DNA of 64,000 bases, from contig NZ_CAJXST010000008.1 of assembly GCF_913061305.1 (NCBI RefSeq), positions 85,264-149,263 on the forward strand, given 5' to 3'. The position numbers and the translations under genes were made by a program. The notes under the pieces are model-generated. The model was given only the letters and a program-made list of their open reading frames with translations. It did no database searches and was not told the origin of the DNA. This stretch comes from an uncultured Porticoccus sp. (GTDB lineage: Bacteria > Pseudomonadota > Gammaproteobacteria > Pseudomonadales > Porticoccaceae). Of the stretch, positions 55,509 to 64,000 are shown in pieces (the first letter of the stretch is position 1; each line of letters opens with the position of its first letter).

Positions 55509-55912
55509 GCTGCTCATCGCTCCGACCAAAGGAACACATTATCCTTAGTTAACGGAAGCATTGGCAAGAGCCCCCTCCAGACAACGGTAATAAAGCCACA
55601 GGGGACCGTCCACGGAGGTTACCCGGAACCAAAACCGCCAAAAAATGTAGGAAAACTACAATTCGAACAACTGACAAAGAAAGTGATTACACCTTGTTAA
55701 ATCAACAACAATTCACATTCAAAGCAAAATTCCCATGAAAATTTTTTACAAAACAAAGGCATGCTTCACTTGAAACACCAAAATCATGTATCTAGACTAC
55801 ACAAAAATTGGACGCCTGCGACGACGGCAGAACGCATGGTAATTTCATTACCATTGGCGTTAGAATAGCTGCCCTGCCCGGCCCCCATATAACGATTTAA
55901 ACCGAGAGAAAA
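55509..55912. other. Intergenic region upstream of maeB
   Basis: About 400 bp with no credible gene, becoming AT-rich toward maeB. It holds the inverted repeat TGTAG-N5-CTACA at 55646-55660 and a perfect 19-bp inverted repeat at 55836-55854. It should contain divergent promoters for the ferredoxin reductase and maeB. Confidence 0.5.
55836..55854. promoter_or_regulatory. 19-bp inverted repeat before maeB (operator candidate)
   Basis: ATGGTAAT-TTC-ATTACCAT: 8-bp perfect arms with a 3-bp centre, 58 bp before the maeB ATG. The symmetry and place suggest a dimeric regulator; the regulator is not identified. Confidence 0.5.
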
Positions 55913-58183
55913 ATGGCTGACTCATTCAAAGAAAGTGCCCTGCGTTACCATACCCACCCCGTTCCGGGGAAAATCGAAATTCGCCCCACCAAACCGCTCG
56001 CCAACAAGCGCGACCTTTCTCAGGCCTATTCCCCGGGTGTCGCCTATGCCTGCGGGGCCATTGTAAAAAACCCCACGGAAGTGGCGAATGTCACAGCCCG
56101 GGGCAATCTGGTGGCTGTTATTACAAATGGCACCGCTGTGCTGGGGTTGGGCAATATCGGTCCACTGGCCGCCAAACCCGTCATGGAAGGCAAGGCAGTT
56201 CTGTTCAAGAAATTTGCCAATATCGATGTGTTTGATATTGAAATTGATGAAACCGATGTGGACAAGTTGGTAGATACCATTGCCTCGCTGGAACCCACCT
56301 TTGGCGGCATCAACCTTGAGGATATCAAGGCCCCCGAGTGCTTTCTGGTGGAACGCAAACTCAGGGAGCGCATGAATATCCCAGTATTCCACGACGATCA
56401 ACACGGCACGGCCATTGTCTCTGCCGCAGCGGTCTACAACGGACTCAGGATCGTCAACAAGAATATCGAAGACATCAAACTGGTGGTAACCGGCGCCGGA
56501 GCGGCCAGCATCGCCTGCGTGGATTTGCTGGTCAGCATGGGTCTGCAAAAACCCAACATTCGCATGATCGACCGCAATGGGGTCATCTACAAAGGCCGCG
56601 CGGAAGGCATGAATCCCTGGAAAGAAAGCTATGCCGTGGAAACCGAGGACCGCACACTGGACGATGCCATCGACGGTGCCGACCTGTTTCTTGGCCTGTC
56701 CGGCCCCGGTATTCTGAAGGTCGACATGGTCAAGAAAATGGCCCCCAACCCATTGATTCTGGCCATGTCCAATCCCACCCCGGAAATCATGCCCGAGATC
56801 GCCAAGGCCGCTCGCCCGGATGCCATCCTGGCCACCGGTCGTTCGGACTACCCGAACCAGGTCAACAACGTGCTCTGCTTCCCGTTTATTTTCCGCGGCG
56901 CCCTCGACTGCGGTGCCACGGTCATCAATGACGCCATGAAGCAGGCCTGCGTAAAAGCCATCGCCGACCTGGTTCACCTCGAACCATCGGAAGCCGTGGC
57001 TGAAGCCTATGCCGATGAAGTACTGAAATTCGGCCCGGAATACCTGATCCCCAAACCCTTCGACCCGCGCCTGATCGAGGAAGTCCCGCTGGCGGTGGTC
57101 AAAGCTGCCATGGAAAGTGGCGTCGCCACCCGCCCTATCGAGGATATGGAGGCCTACCGCAACAAACTCCACTCCTATGTGAGTCGCAGTCGCCTGTTCA
57201 TGCAACCAATGATCGAACTGGCCCGCCGTCAGCCATCGCGCATTGCCTATGCCGAGGGAGAGAACGACGACGTGTTGCGCGCCATGCAGGGTATTGTGGA
57301 TGAGAAAGTTGCCAAGCCAATCCTGATCGGTCGCCCCGGCGTGATCGAACGCAAAATTCAGGAAATGGGACTGCGTATTAAAATCGGCACCGACATTGAG
57401 ATTTTCAATCCGGAAGAAGGTGATCATCACCAGAACTACTGGCAGTTCTATCACCAGCGGGTGGGGCGGTCCGGTGTTTCCGTGGAAGCTGCCCAAAACA
57501 CAGTGCACACCAACAACACGGCACTGGCGGCGATCATGGTCGCCCTGGGTGATGCCGATGGATTGATATGCGGCAAAGTCGGTCGTTTCGACAAGCACTT
57601 GAAAGACATCAGCAGTATCCTGCCCCAGAGCAGCACCACTGAAATGTCATCGGTCTGCGTGCTACTGATGGAGGATGGGCCACTGTTCCTCGCCGATCCA
57701 TTCGTCAATGTGGACCCCACCGAAGAACAGATCGTCGCCACCGCACTGAACACCATCAACTTCGTCAAAGGTTTTGGTATAGCACCAAAAGTGGCACTGC
57801 TCTCGCACTCCAACTTCGGCACTTACGATGATCACTCTGCCCACAAGATGAAACGGGCCGCCGAGCAATTGCGAGAGCAATTGCCCGATGTCCAGATCGA
57901 GGGCGAAATGCACGCCATGTCCGCCATGAACGAAACCCTGCGCGGCAAGACTTACCAGAATGCCAACCTGCAGGGACAGGCCAATGTACTGATCATGCCC
58001 AATATGGATGCGGCCAGTATCACCCTTGGCCTATTGCGCTCACTGACCAATGCCCGATTGGTTGGACCCTTCCTGTTCGGCTTCGACAAACCGGCCCATA
58101 TCCTGATTCCCTCTGTCTCCGGACGAGGTATCCTGAATATGACAGCGTTAATCGGAGCGGACATCACTTCAAAACCCGAGTGA
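55913..58183 (+). CDS. maeB: NADP-dependent malic enzyme, MaeB type
   Basis: 756 residues: an N-terminal malic enzyme domain ([41 protein letters not shown]) followed by a phosphotransacetylase-like domain (about 430-756, with [19 protein letters not shown]). It decarboxylates malate to pyruvate with NADP+; the PTA-like part is regulatory and senses acetyl-CoA. A rho-independent hairpin follows. A long antisense frame over the gene is a codon-usage shadow. Confidence 0.96.
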   Translation: MADSFKESALRYHTHPVPGKIEIRPTKPLANKRDLSQAYSPGVAYACGAIVKNPTEVANVTARGNLVAVITNGTAVLGLGNIGPLAAKPVMEGKAVLFKKFANIDVFDIEIDETDVDKLVDTIASLEPTFGGINLEDIKAPECFLVERKLRERMNIPVFHDDQHGTAIVSAAAVYNGLRIVNKNIEDIKLVVTGAGAASIACVDLLVSMGLQKPNIRMIDRNGVIYKGRAEGMNPWKESYAVETEDRTLDDAIDGADLFLGLSGPGILKVDMVKKMAPNPLILAMSNPTPEIMPEIAKAARPDAILATGRSDYPNQVNNVLCFPFIFRGALDCGATVINDAMKQACVKAIADLVHLEPSEAVAEAYADEVLKFGPEYLIPKPFDPRLIEEVPLAVVKAAMESGVATRPIEDMEAYRNKLHSYVSRSRLFMQPMIELARRQPSRIAYAEGENDDVLRAMQGIVDEKVAKPILIGRPGVIERKIQEMGLRIKIGTDIEIFNPEEGDHHQNYWQFYHQRVGRSGVSVEAAQNTVHTNNTALAAIMVALGDADGLICGKVGRFDKHLKDISSILPQSSTTEMSSVCVLLMEDGPLFLADPFVNVDPTEEQIVATALNTINFVKGFGIAPKVALLSHSNFGTYDDHSAHKMKRAAEQLREQLPDVQIEGEMHAMSAMNETLRGKTYQNANLQGQANVLIMPNMDAASITLGLLRSLTNARLVGPFLFGFDKPAHILIPSVSGRGILNMTALIGADITSKPE

Positions 58184-58198
58184 GAAACTCCACACCAT

Positions 58199-58226
58199 AA
58201 AAAACGCGGGAGAAGCCGCGTTTTTT
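58199..58226 (+). terminator. Rho-independent terminator after maeB
   Basis: Stem AAAACGCGG / CCGCGTTTT with loop GAGAAG (58210-58215), followed by more T. A-rich on the 5' side, so it can work for the convergent slyX gene too. Confidence 0.85.
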
Positions 58227-58257
58227 AATGACTGTAAAAAGCACTGATCCACACCAA

Positions 58258-58467
58258 CTAGTAGTGTGGTGGCTTCTCGTCTTCGCCCTCTTCATCCGGC
58301 AACTTGGCAGCGATCTCGCCTAATTGCCCGCGCAACGCTTCAGCGCGGGCGGCCAACCGGTCGATCTGGTCCTGTTGTCGGCAAATCACATCGTTTAACT
58401 GCTGCAGGGTGTCCTCCTGAAAGGCCAACCTGGTTTCGATCTCCACCAGACGATCTTCATCCATCAC
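58258..58467 (-). CDS. slyX: SlyX family protein
   Basis: 69 residues forming a coiled coil: MDEDRLVEIETRLAFQEDTLQQLNDVICRQQ and the C-terminal PPHY, matching SlyX. The E. coli gene lies near slyD; the function is unknown. Either of the two adjacent ATG codons may be used. The maeB terminator lies just beyond the stop. Confidence 0.88.
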   Translation of the reverse strand: MMDEDRLVEIETRLAFQEDTLQQLNDVICRQQDQIDRLAARAEALRGQLGEIAAKLPDEEGEDEKPPHY

Positions 58468-58493
58468 CCAAGCCCCCTATTATTTAATGAGCC

Positions 58494-58528
58494 AAAAAAA
58501 ACCGCAGAAGTCACCTTCTGCGGTTTTT
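58494..58528 (-). terminator. Terminator downstream of the peroxiredoxin gene
   Basis: Long perfect stem, AACCGCAGAAG / CTTCTGCGGTT, with loop TCAC (58511-58514) and A/T runs on both sides, so it can end transcripts in either direction. Confidence 0.85.
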
Positions 58529-58546
58529 CCAGAGACGACTTGTGTA

Positions 58547-59152
58547 TCAGAGCTTGTCTGAATTTTCGGCGAGATAGGAAGCCACACCAGTGGGCGAAGC
58601 ATCCATACCTTTATCACCTTCTTTCCAGCCGGCGGGACAAACTTCACCGTGTTTCTGGTGGAAGGACAGCGCGTCAACAATACGCAGCATTTCATCAATA
58701 TCGCGACCCAGCGGGAGGTCATTGACGATCTGATGGCGCACAACGCCGTCTTCATCAATCAGGAAGGAGCCACGGAAAGCAACACCGGCCTCATCAAATT
58801 CAACATCGTAAGCACGGCAGATTTCGTGCTTGACGTCAGCTACCAGCGGATATTTAACCTGGCCGATACCACCTGCATCAACGGGTGTATTTCTCCAGGC
58901 ATTGTGGGTAAATACCGAGTCAATGGAGACACCAATAACTTCCACGCCACGTTTTTTGAATTCATCCAGGCGGTGATCAAATGCGATCAGCTCTGATGGG
59001 CAAACAAAGGTAAAATCAAGCGGATAGAAAAACACGACGGCTTTCTTGCCCTTGATGTTGTCTGACAGCGTAAACGCATCAACGATTTCACCGTTACCCA
59101 GTACTGCACCAGCCGTAAAATCCGGTGCCGCTTTACCTACTAATACACCCAT
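58547..59152 (-). CDS. Typical 2-Cys peroxiredoxin (AhpC/TSA family)
   Basis: 201 residues. The peroxidatic cysteine is C51 in FTFVCPSE and the resolving cysteine C172 in EVCPAGW, giving an intersubunit disulfide. GGIGQ and a C-terminal YL segment are those of sensitive-type, eukaryote-like peroxiredoxins. It reduces peroxides using thioredoxin or a similar donor. A monothiol glutaredoxin gene lies 160 bp upstream. It is not part of an ahpCF pair here. Confidence 0.94.
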   Translation of the reverse strand: MGVLVGKAAPDFTAGAVLGNGEIVDAFTLSDNIKGKKAVVFFYPLDFTFVCPSELIAFDHRLDEFKKRGVEVIGVSIDSVFTHNAWRNTPVDAGGIGQVKYPLVADVKHEICRAYDVEFDEAGVAFRGSFLIDEDGVVRHQIVNDLPLGRDIDEMLRIVDALSFHQKHGEVCPAGWKEGDKGMDASPTGVASYLAENSDKL

Positions 59153-59314
59153 GATCTAACTCCTTAAATGGTCTGTTTTTCTGAAGGAATGTAGGGGCTA
59201 CCTGTCGCAGCCCGTGCTCGAAACTCTTATCTCAATCTTACACAATCAGTTTTTTGTGTCTCATTGTAATTAGCTATAAGTGCCATAAGCCCTGTTTAAT
59301 GATCAGGCCCTTGC

Positions 59315-59650
59315 TTACTCGGCAGCTTTCTGTCCACTCTGGGCGGCATCTTTTACCAGCGGAGCCAGTTCGCCTTTCTGATGCATGTCAGCAATGATGT
59401 CGCAACCGCCAATCAGCTCACCATTAACCCATAGCTGGGGAAAGGTAGGCCAGTTGGCGTATTTTGGCAGATTAGCACGGATGTCCGGGTTTTCCAGAAT
59501 ATCGACATAGGCGAAGCGCTCACCGCAAGCCATCAATGCCTCAACCGTGCGGGCAGAAAAGCCGCATTGGGGCTGATTGGGGGAGCCTTTCATGTATAAA
59601 ATGACGGGGTTCCCTTCCACCTGCTCACGAATGGTTTCCATAATATCCAT
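59315..59650 (-). CDS. grxD: Monothiol glutaredoxin Grx4 (Grx4 family)
   Basis: 111 residues with the CGFS active site (C29 in QPQCGFS) and WPTFPQLWVNGELIGGCDI, the glutathione-binding part. CGFS glutaredoxins carry [2Fe-2S] clusters for delivery or iron sensing rather than acting as general reductases. It is a single gene with an AT-rich upstream region. Confidence 0.95.
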   Translation of the reverse strand: MDIMETIREQVEGNPVILYMKGSPNQPQCGFSARTVEALMACGERFAYVDILENPDIRANLPKYANWPTFPQLWVNGELIGGCDIIADMHQKGELAPLVKDAAQSGQKAAE

Positions 59651-59903
59651 TGATATAAACCTCTGACTGAAATTGGGGGCAATGAAGAATAGCCGACTAT
59701 TACGGTCAACTATTTTACTCCACTGTCCATCAATCTAAAACCACCTGTCCGAAAAAACATTTTACCTCGGGCAATCTGCAGATGGTCTCGTAGCTTAGAG
59801 ATAGCAACAATGCAGATCGTTGCGAACAGGGCAAAACCACTATAATATCCCTGCTCCTGGGCAGCGCAACTCGCGTCTGCCTTTTTTTGTTTTGGAAGAG
59901 TCC

Positions 59904-61073
59904 ATGACCAGTGACGCATTAATGAACAATTATGGTGCCAGAAAAATTACCCTTACCCGGGGTCAAGGGTCCTGGGTATGGGATGATCAGGGTCGCCGTT
60001 ATCTGGATGCCATTTCCGGCATTGCCGTCTGCGGGCTGGGTCATGCACACCCGGTGGTGACCAAAGCCATTGCGGAGCAGGCCGCCACGCTGGTTCATTG
60101 CTCAAATCTCTACAACATACCCGTGCAGGAAGCGCTGGCCGAACAGCTGCGCAGCATCTCCGGCCTGAGCAAACTGTTTTTTTGCAATTCCGGGGCCGAA
60201 GCCAATGAAGCCGCCATCAAGCTGGCGCGCCTGTTTGGCCACAGCAAAGGGGTGGATCAGCCCACCATTATTGTCATGGAAAACGCGTTTCACGGACGCA
60301 CCATGGCAACCCTATCGGCCACCGGCAACCGCAAGGTGCAGGCAGGTTTTGAACCACTGGTGGGCGGCTTTGTACGGGCACCCCACAACGATCTGGAATC
60401 GCTGCACACCATCGCCAAAAATAATCGCAATGTGGTGGCCATTCTGGTCGAACCCATCCAGGGGGAAGGCGGCATACGGGTTCCTGCGGACAATTATTTA
60501 CCCGGGTTGCGGGAAATCTGTGATCAATATGACTGGCTGCTGATGTTGGACGAAATCCAGACCGGCAACGGGCGAACCGGACAGTATTTTAACTACCAGC
60601 ACGCCAACCTGCTGCCCGATGTTGTGACAACGGCCAAAGGCTTGGGCAACGGGGTGCCTATCGGTGCCTGCCTGGCCGGTGACAAAGCCGCTGACCTGAT
60701 GCAACCCGGCAGCCACGGCACCACCTTCGGAGGTAATCCCCTGGCGTGTGCAGCGGCACTGGCCACGGTCAGTGTCATCCTCGACCAAAAGCTCTGCCAG
60801 CGGGCCACCACCATAGGCAATTATATAAAGCAGCGTCTTGTCGAGCGTCTTGCCGACCTGCCCAATGTTGTGGAAGTTCGAGGCCAGGGCCTCATGCTGG
60901 CTATTGAGATGAGCGAACCCTGCCCTGAAATGGTGGCAGAGGCCGCCGCAAAAGGTCTGCTGATCAATGTCACTGCCCAGTCCGTCATCAGACTGCTGCC
61001 AACGCTGACCATCAGCGAGGATGAAGCAGATCAACTCGTTCAGATACTGGGTGAACTGATCACCCGGGGGTAA
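59904..61073 (+). CDS. argD: Acetylornithine aminotransferase
   Basis: 389 residues from the ATG at 59904 with GGAAGAG upstream. It is a class III aminotransferase: SNLYNIPVQEALAEQL, ENAFHGRTMATLSATGN, MLDEIQTGNGRTG and the PLP lysine in TTAKGLGNGVP. It makes N-acetylornithine in arginine synthesis and in many bacteria also succinyl-DAP transamination. It is 6 bp before argF, so the two form an operon. Confidence 0.94.
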   Translation: MTSDALMNNYGARKITLTRGQGSWVWDDQGRRYLDAISGIAVCGLGHAHPVVTKAIAEQAATLVHCSNLYNIPVQEALAEQLRSISGLSKLFFCNSGAEANEAAIKLARLFGHSKGVDQPTIIVMENAFHGRTMATLSATGNRKVQAGFEPLVGGFVRAPHNDLESLHTIAKNNRNVVAILVEPIQGEGGIRVPADNYLPGLREICDQYDWLLMLDEIQTGNGRTGQYFNYQHANLLPDVVTTAKGLGNGVPIGACLAGDKAADLMQPGSHGTTFGGNPLACAAALATVSVILDQKLCQRATTIGNYIKQRLVERLADLPNVVEVRGQGLMLAIEMSEPCPEMVAEAAAKGLLINVTAQSVIRLLPTLTISEDEADQLVQILGELITRG

Positions 61074-61079
61074 CCAATT

Positions 61080-62003
61080 ATGGCCATAAGACACTTTCTC
61101 ACTTTGCAGGATCTCTCCAGAGACGAGCTGAAAGCAATCCTGCAAAGGGCGACAGAGCTAAAGGTTCAGCGCCAAAAAGGCACGGATGACCATCCGTTCT
61201 CTGGCAAAGTCATGGCCATGATTTTTGAGAAGTCCTCCACTCGCACCCGGGTTTCCTTTGAGGCCGGTATGGCCCAGCTGGGGGGCAGCGCACTGTTCCT
61301 GTCGCCCAACGATACACAACTGGGGCGCGGTGAACCGGTTGAAGATTCAGCCAAGGTGATCTCAAGAATGGTGGATATCATTATGATCCGCACCTTTGGT
61401 CACGACCGCATTATCACCTTTGCTGAAAACTCCTCAGTACCTGTCATCAACGCCCTGACCGATGATTTTCATCCCTGCCAGTTACTGGCGGACATGCAAA
61501 CCTACCTGGAACACCGGGACAGCATTGCCGGCAAGCGAGTGGCCTGGATCGGCGACGGCAACAACATGTGCCAGTCCTATATCAATGCTGCGGACAGACT
61601 GGATTTTGAACTGGTCATCGCCTGCCCCGAAGGCTACGAACCCGATGTGGCACTGCTGGAGAAATTCAGCGACCGGGTATCCATTGTTCGCAATCCCCTG
61701 TTGGCTATTACCGGGGCGGACCTGGTGGTCACCGACACCTGGGCATCCATGGGCCAGGAAGAGGAAAAGAAATCCCGGGAACGCGCCTTCCAGGGCTTTC
61801 AGGTCAATGAGGACATCATGCAGAAAGCGGCACCGGACGCCCTGTTTATGCACTGCCTGCCCGCCTATCGAGGTCTGGAAATCAGCGAAACCATGCTGGA
61901 GTCAAAATGGTCTGTGGTCTGGGATGAAGCAGAAAATCGCCTGCATGCACAAAAGGCTCTGATTGAATTCCTGCTCAATGAAGGGGCGAACAAATCGAAG
62001 TAG
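61080..62003 (+). CDS. argF: Ornithine carbamoyltransferase
   Basis: 307 residues. Carbamoyl-phosphate motif STRTR (residues 53-57), [11 protein letters not shown], and [10 protein letters not shown] with the ornithine-site cysteine. It makes citrulline, the substrate of ArgG encoded 10 kb upstream. It is translated with argD (6-bp gap) and ends 5 bp from the convergent LRAT gene. Confidence 0.96.
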   Translation: MAIRHFLTLQDLSRDELKAILQRATELKVQRQKGTDDHPFSGKVMAMIFEKSSTRTRVSFEAGMAQLGGSALFLSPNDTQLGRGEPVEDSAKVISRMVDIIMIRTFGHDRIITFAENSSVPVINALTDDFHPCQLLADMQTYLEHRDSIAGKRVAWIGDGNNMCQSYINAADRLDFELVIACPEGYEPDVALLEKFSDRVSIVRNPLLAITGADLVVTDTWASMGQEEEKKSRERAFQGFQVNEDIMQKAAPDALFMHCLPAYRGLEISETMLESKWSVVWDEAENRLHAQKALIEFLLNEGANKSK

Positions 62004-62008
62004 AGGCC

Positions 62009-62533
62009 CTAGCGAAACAGCTTCCAGGGAAGTTCCGCAAAGTTGGTCAGGGTTTCGCCAACACGGTATTTCATGAAACCACTGCCGGTCAGCGCCTGAC
62101 GCCATAAATCAATAATCTGGTCGCTGTTGCTGATACCGGTTTTGCACCAGGTGGCGAAGTGCTCACAGTTGTTGAACACCAGATCAAAGGCAAATTCACC
62201 CAGTCGGCTTTCGGCGCGTCGCATTACCGCATCCTCTGAAAAATCCAGCTCGCCCGCTTTCAGTCCTCGCAAATTGTCCATCAGACGATTCAGGCCACGG
62301 GTGGTGCGATCCAGAATATCGCCACTTTTTAGCGTCTCGAAAAACTGTTCGTAATCCCGCACATGAATCTCGTCACCCCGGGCAAACTTGTCCATACTGG
62401 TACGCCGCACCTGACGAGGTGTCACCCAGTGATTACTGGTGTAATGGATCACCGTACCATCGCCCGCATCAATACCGTGGTGGGCGTAAATCCCACCAAA
62501 GCGAAGCGTATAAATGTGATCACCACGTGCCAT
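62009..62533 (-). CDS. LRAT-domain (NlpC/P60-like) protein
   Basis: 174 residues. The LRAT/H-box signature is complete: GDHIYTLRFGGIYAHHGID, with H19 and H30 as catalytic-type histidines, and NNCEHFATWC, where C123 is the acyl-accepting cysteine. Family members are acyltransferases or thiol hydrolases acting on phospholipids or lipoyl-type substrates. The bacterial target is unknown. It is convergent with argF and has no signal peptide. Confidence 0.88.
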   Translation of the reverse strand: MARGDHIYTLRFGGIYAHHGIDAGDGTVIHYTSNHWVTPRQVRRTSMDKFARGDEIHVRDYEQFFETLKSGDILDRTTRGLNRLMDNLRGLKAGELDFSEDAVMRRAESRLGEFAFDLVFNNCEHFATWCKTGISNSDQIIDLWRQALTGSGFMKYRVGETLTNFAELPWKLFR

Positions 62534-62714
62534 AGGCCAGGCCCAATTTCCCTTCGGAACACCGTTTAATCAACTACCGATAATAGCAGCTTAACAGGAC
62601 ATCGCTACAGTCCATGAGATTACTTTCGTGGCTGACGGGGATAATCTGACGACTCGCCAGCCACTCAGCCACACACACAAAGTGCTAACCGGCAAAGTAA
62701 TGGCGAAAACCTGA

Positions 62715-63503
62715 CTAAAGCTGAAAGACGTGTTCACCCTGCCCCCACAATTTTTCAATCTGGTTGCGGTAAATATCAAGGGCGCCACTTGTCCAGAACT
62801 CATCACGTCCCACCTGGTTGTCCGCTGCCAGTAATCCCTCGGCCGTGAGCCTGCGAACGACCTGATTGGCCACAGCTGTTTCCGTGTTGACGATGGTGAT
62901 ATCGGGCCCAGCTAACTCGGCGATCAGATGGGAAACATGGTTGTAGTGTGTACAGCCGAGGATAATGGTATCGACCTTTTTTTCAATAAGTGGGGAAATG
63001 TAACGTTTCAGCAGAGCAATCGTCCTGTCGCTGTCAAAACTCAATGATTCTATTTGAGCAGCCAGATCAGGACAGGGTTGGAGCTCAATTTTCACCCCGC
63101 TTGCGTAGCGCTCCGCCAAATTAACAAAAGAATGTGTTTTCAGCGTTCCCGGCGTCGCCAACACACCAATCACACCGGTGCGGGAACAGAGTGCAGCGGG
63201 TTTGATCCCCGGCTCAACACCGATAATCGGAACCGGGTATTGAGTCCTGAGCTTAGCAATGGCCGATGTGGTCGCCGTATTGCATGCCACAACAACAGCC
63301 TTTGCACCACGGGAAAGCAGGAACTCTGTGACAGCACTCATTCGTTCCAACAGGAAGCTGTCCGCTTTATCCCCGTAGGGAGCATGAAGGGCATCGGCAA
63401 CATACAGAATGTTTTCACTCGGCAACAACTCCCTGACTTTTCGGGCAATTGACAGCCCGCCAATGCCTGAATCAAACAGGCCTATAGCACTGGAATTGGT
63501 CAT
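62715..63503 (-). CDS. murI: Glutamate racemase
   Basis: 262 residues with the two catalytic cysteines in VACNTATTSA and GCTHYNHV, plus FDSGIGGLSI at the N-terminus. It makes D-glutamate for peptidoglycan. In this genome D-glutamate also appears to be made by a D-amino acid aminotransferase and removed by a cyclase encoded at 25-30 kb. Confidence 0.95.
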   Translation of the reverse strand: MTNSSAIGLFDSGIGGLSIARKVRELLPSENILYVADALHAPYGDKADSFLLERMSAVTEFLLSRGAKAVVVACNTATTSAIAKLRTQYPVPIIGVEPGIKPAALCSRTGVIGVLATPGTLKTHSFVNLAERYASGVKIELQPCPDLAAQIESLSFDSDRTIALLKRYISPLIEKKVDTIILGCTHYNHVSHLIAELAGPDITIVNTETAVANQVVRRLTAEGLLAADNQVGRDEFWTSGALDIYRNQIEKLWGQGEHVFQL

Positions 63504-63613
63504 CTCGTTAAATACCGATACTGAAAGCTGAACGTTAAAGAAACTGGAGCAGCACTACAACTTCCCAGGTTTGAATTGTTTTAGGGTTTCCGGTTTTAAA
63601 ACCTGGGACAGCT

Positions 63614-63765
63614 CGTAGGTTGGGGTGAGGAACGAACCCCAACAATATTTACCGTGACAAAATAGCTCCCACCTTTTGTATCCGCACGCCGATAACGCAT
63701 TTATTCCAATTCAATTGATTTTCTTCATTCTTTTCGTTGGGGTTCGTTCCTCACCCCAACCTACG
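63614..63765. repeat. Perfect 30-bp inverted repeat pair (MITE/REP-like element)
   Basis: Left arm 63614-63643 and right arm 63736-63765 are exact reverse complements; with one mismatch the match grows by 4 bp outward (63610, 63769). The ~92-bp centre is AT-richer and has no coding frame. It looks like a small non-autonomous element. Confidence 0.65.
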
Positions 63766-63837
63766 GGCTTGTTCGTTACATAACCCTTGCGGGGCGAAAA
63801 ACTCTTAAATTTTACCTGATGCGGCCTATGCCAGGCA

Positions 63838-63951
63838 TCAGGATTTCAGAACACCTTTCAGCGCTTTGAGCTGCTGGGCATACTCATCCGGCTTGGCCGT
63901 TTTAAACCTTTCCAGATTAGCGGGCTTAAAGTTAAAGGGGTCGGTGTAAAC
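63838..63951 (-). pseudogene. Possible gene remnant with C-terminal coding character
   Basis: A 37-codon minus-strand frame of protein-like composition (VYTDPFNFKPANLERFKTAK, then DEYAQQLKALKGVLKS) ends in TGA and is cut by an in-frame TAG just upstream. There is no start codon, so it may be the tail of a decayed or frame-shifted gene. I cannot name the family. Confidence 0.3.
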
Positions 63952-64000
63952 CTACCCCGATTTGACGCACACTCTTTAACGGGGACAATAGTCCCAAAGG

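Larger units (their letters stand above)
63504..64000. other. Non-coding region upstream of murI with inverted repeats
   Basis: About 500 bp without a complete gene. It contains a 10-bp inverted repeat (63563-63572 / 63599-63608), the 30-bp inverted repeat element (63614-63765), a hairpin (63815-63842) and a short coding-like remnant near the edge. Confidence 0.5.

Noticed and set aside
55922..57598. A very long open frame on the minus strand inside maeB
   Set aside because: It lies fully antisense to a clear malic enzyme gene, has no known family features, and is explained by GC-rich codon third positions.
59710..59919. A 69-codon minus-strand frame upstream of argD
   Set aside because: No family match, overlaps the argD start region and ribosome site; likely chance.
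1..64000. tRNA, rRNA, CRISPR arrays, prophage or complete insertion sequence
   Set aside because: No cloverleaf-like stretch, spaced repeat array, integrase or transposase gene was seen by reading the gaps.

Overview
The window is a gene-dense, chromosome-like stretch of a gammaproteobacterium. It has no rRNA, tRNA, phage or complete transposon that I can recognise. Gene order and protein style point to a marine, oxygen-respiring, salt-adapted member of the Pseudomonadota, perhaps near Cellvibrionales/Porticoccus. The clues are glnD-dapC-dapD-dapE, dapA-bamC, argG-pyrC-rnt, a long-form PurC, FabV, an ectABC-ask operon and ccoNOQP-ccoGHIS. The genus-level guess is inference only.

Layout. (1) 0-9.9 kb: end of glnD, lysine/peptidoglycan precursor genes (dapC, dapD, dapE), nth, a CHAD + SixA pair, an ArsC/Spx-like protein, a DUF481 protein, rsmJ and two lipoproteins. 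(2) 9.9-17.6 kb: an AT-rich gap with DnaA-box-like sites, then walJ-like hydrolase, bamC, dapA, lpxL-type acyltransferase, DUF2789, fabV, doxX and purC. (3) 17.7-23.9 kb: a MarR-type EctR regulator divergent from ectA-ectB-ectC-ask, followed by a sodium:solute symporter. (4) 23.9-30.8 kb, minus strand: alr, a D-amino acid aminotransferase, DUF4392, pxpC, pxpB, pxpA and DUF1445, with a YbaK-type protein upstream. Together these outline a route D-Ala to D-Glu to 5-oxoproline to glutamate, with the two halves of a D-glutamate cyclase encoded separately. (5) 31.0-39.3 kb, plus strand: ten tightly packed genes. They encode a thermostable-hemolysin-family protein, an AMP-forming acyl ligase, a haem-oxygenase-like diiron protein, an SDR, a TPR protein, a response regulator and sensor kinase, a cupredoxin-like protein, an FTR1 permease and an outer-membrane-like protein. 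A perfect TTAAG-N6-TTAAG site, the published BqsR box pattern for Fe(II) sensing, lies 50 bp before the first gene. This is the best candidate for an undescribed system. (6) 39.3-50.3 kb: gloA, an InaA-type kinase, a Yip1 protein, then the complete cbb3 oxidase locus including the small ccoQ. Perfect FNR/ANR boxes precede ccoN and the Yip1 gene. (7) 50.4-63.5 kb: argG, pyrC, rnt, a small membrane protein, a ferredoxin and its reductase, maeB, slyX, peroxiredoxin, grxD, argD, argF, an LRAT-domain protein and murI. (8) 63.5-64.0 kb: a non-coding region with a perfect 30-bp inverted repeat and a possible gene remnant.

Themes that connect the genes are amino acid supply (lysine, arginine, ectoine from aspartate semialdehyde), D-amino acid and peptidoglycan metabolism (dap genes, alr, dat, murI, the pyroglutamate operon), and redox/iron control (cbb3, FNR sites, Fe(II)-type two-component system).
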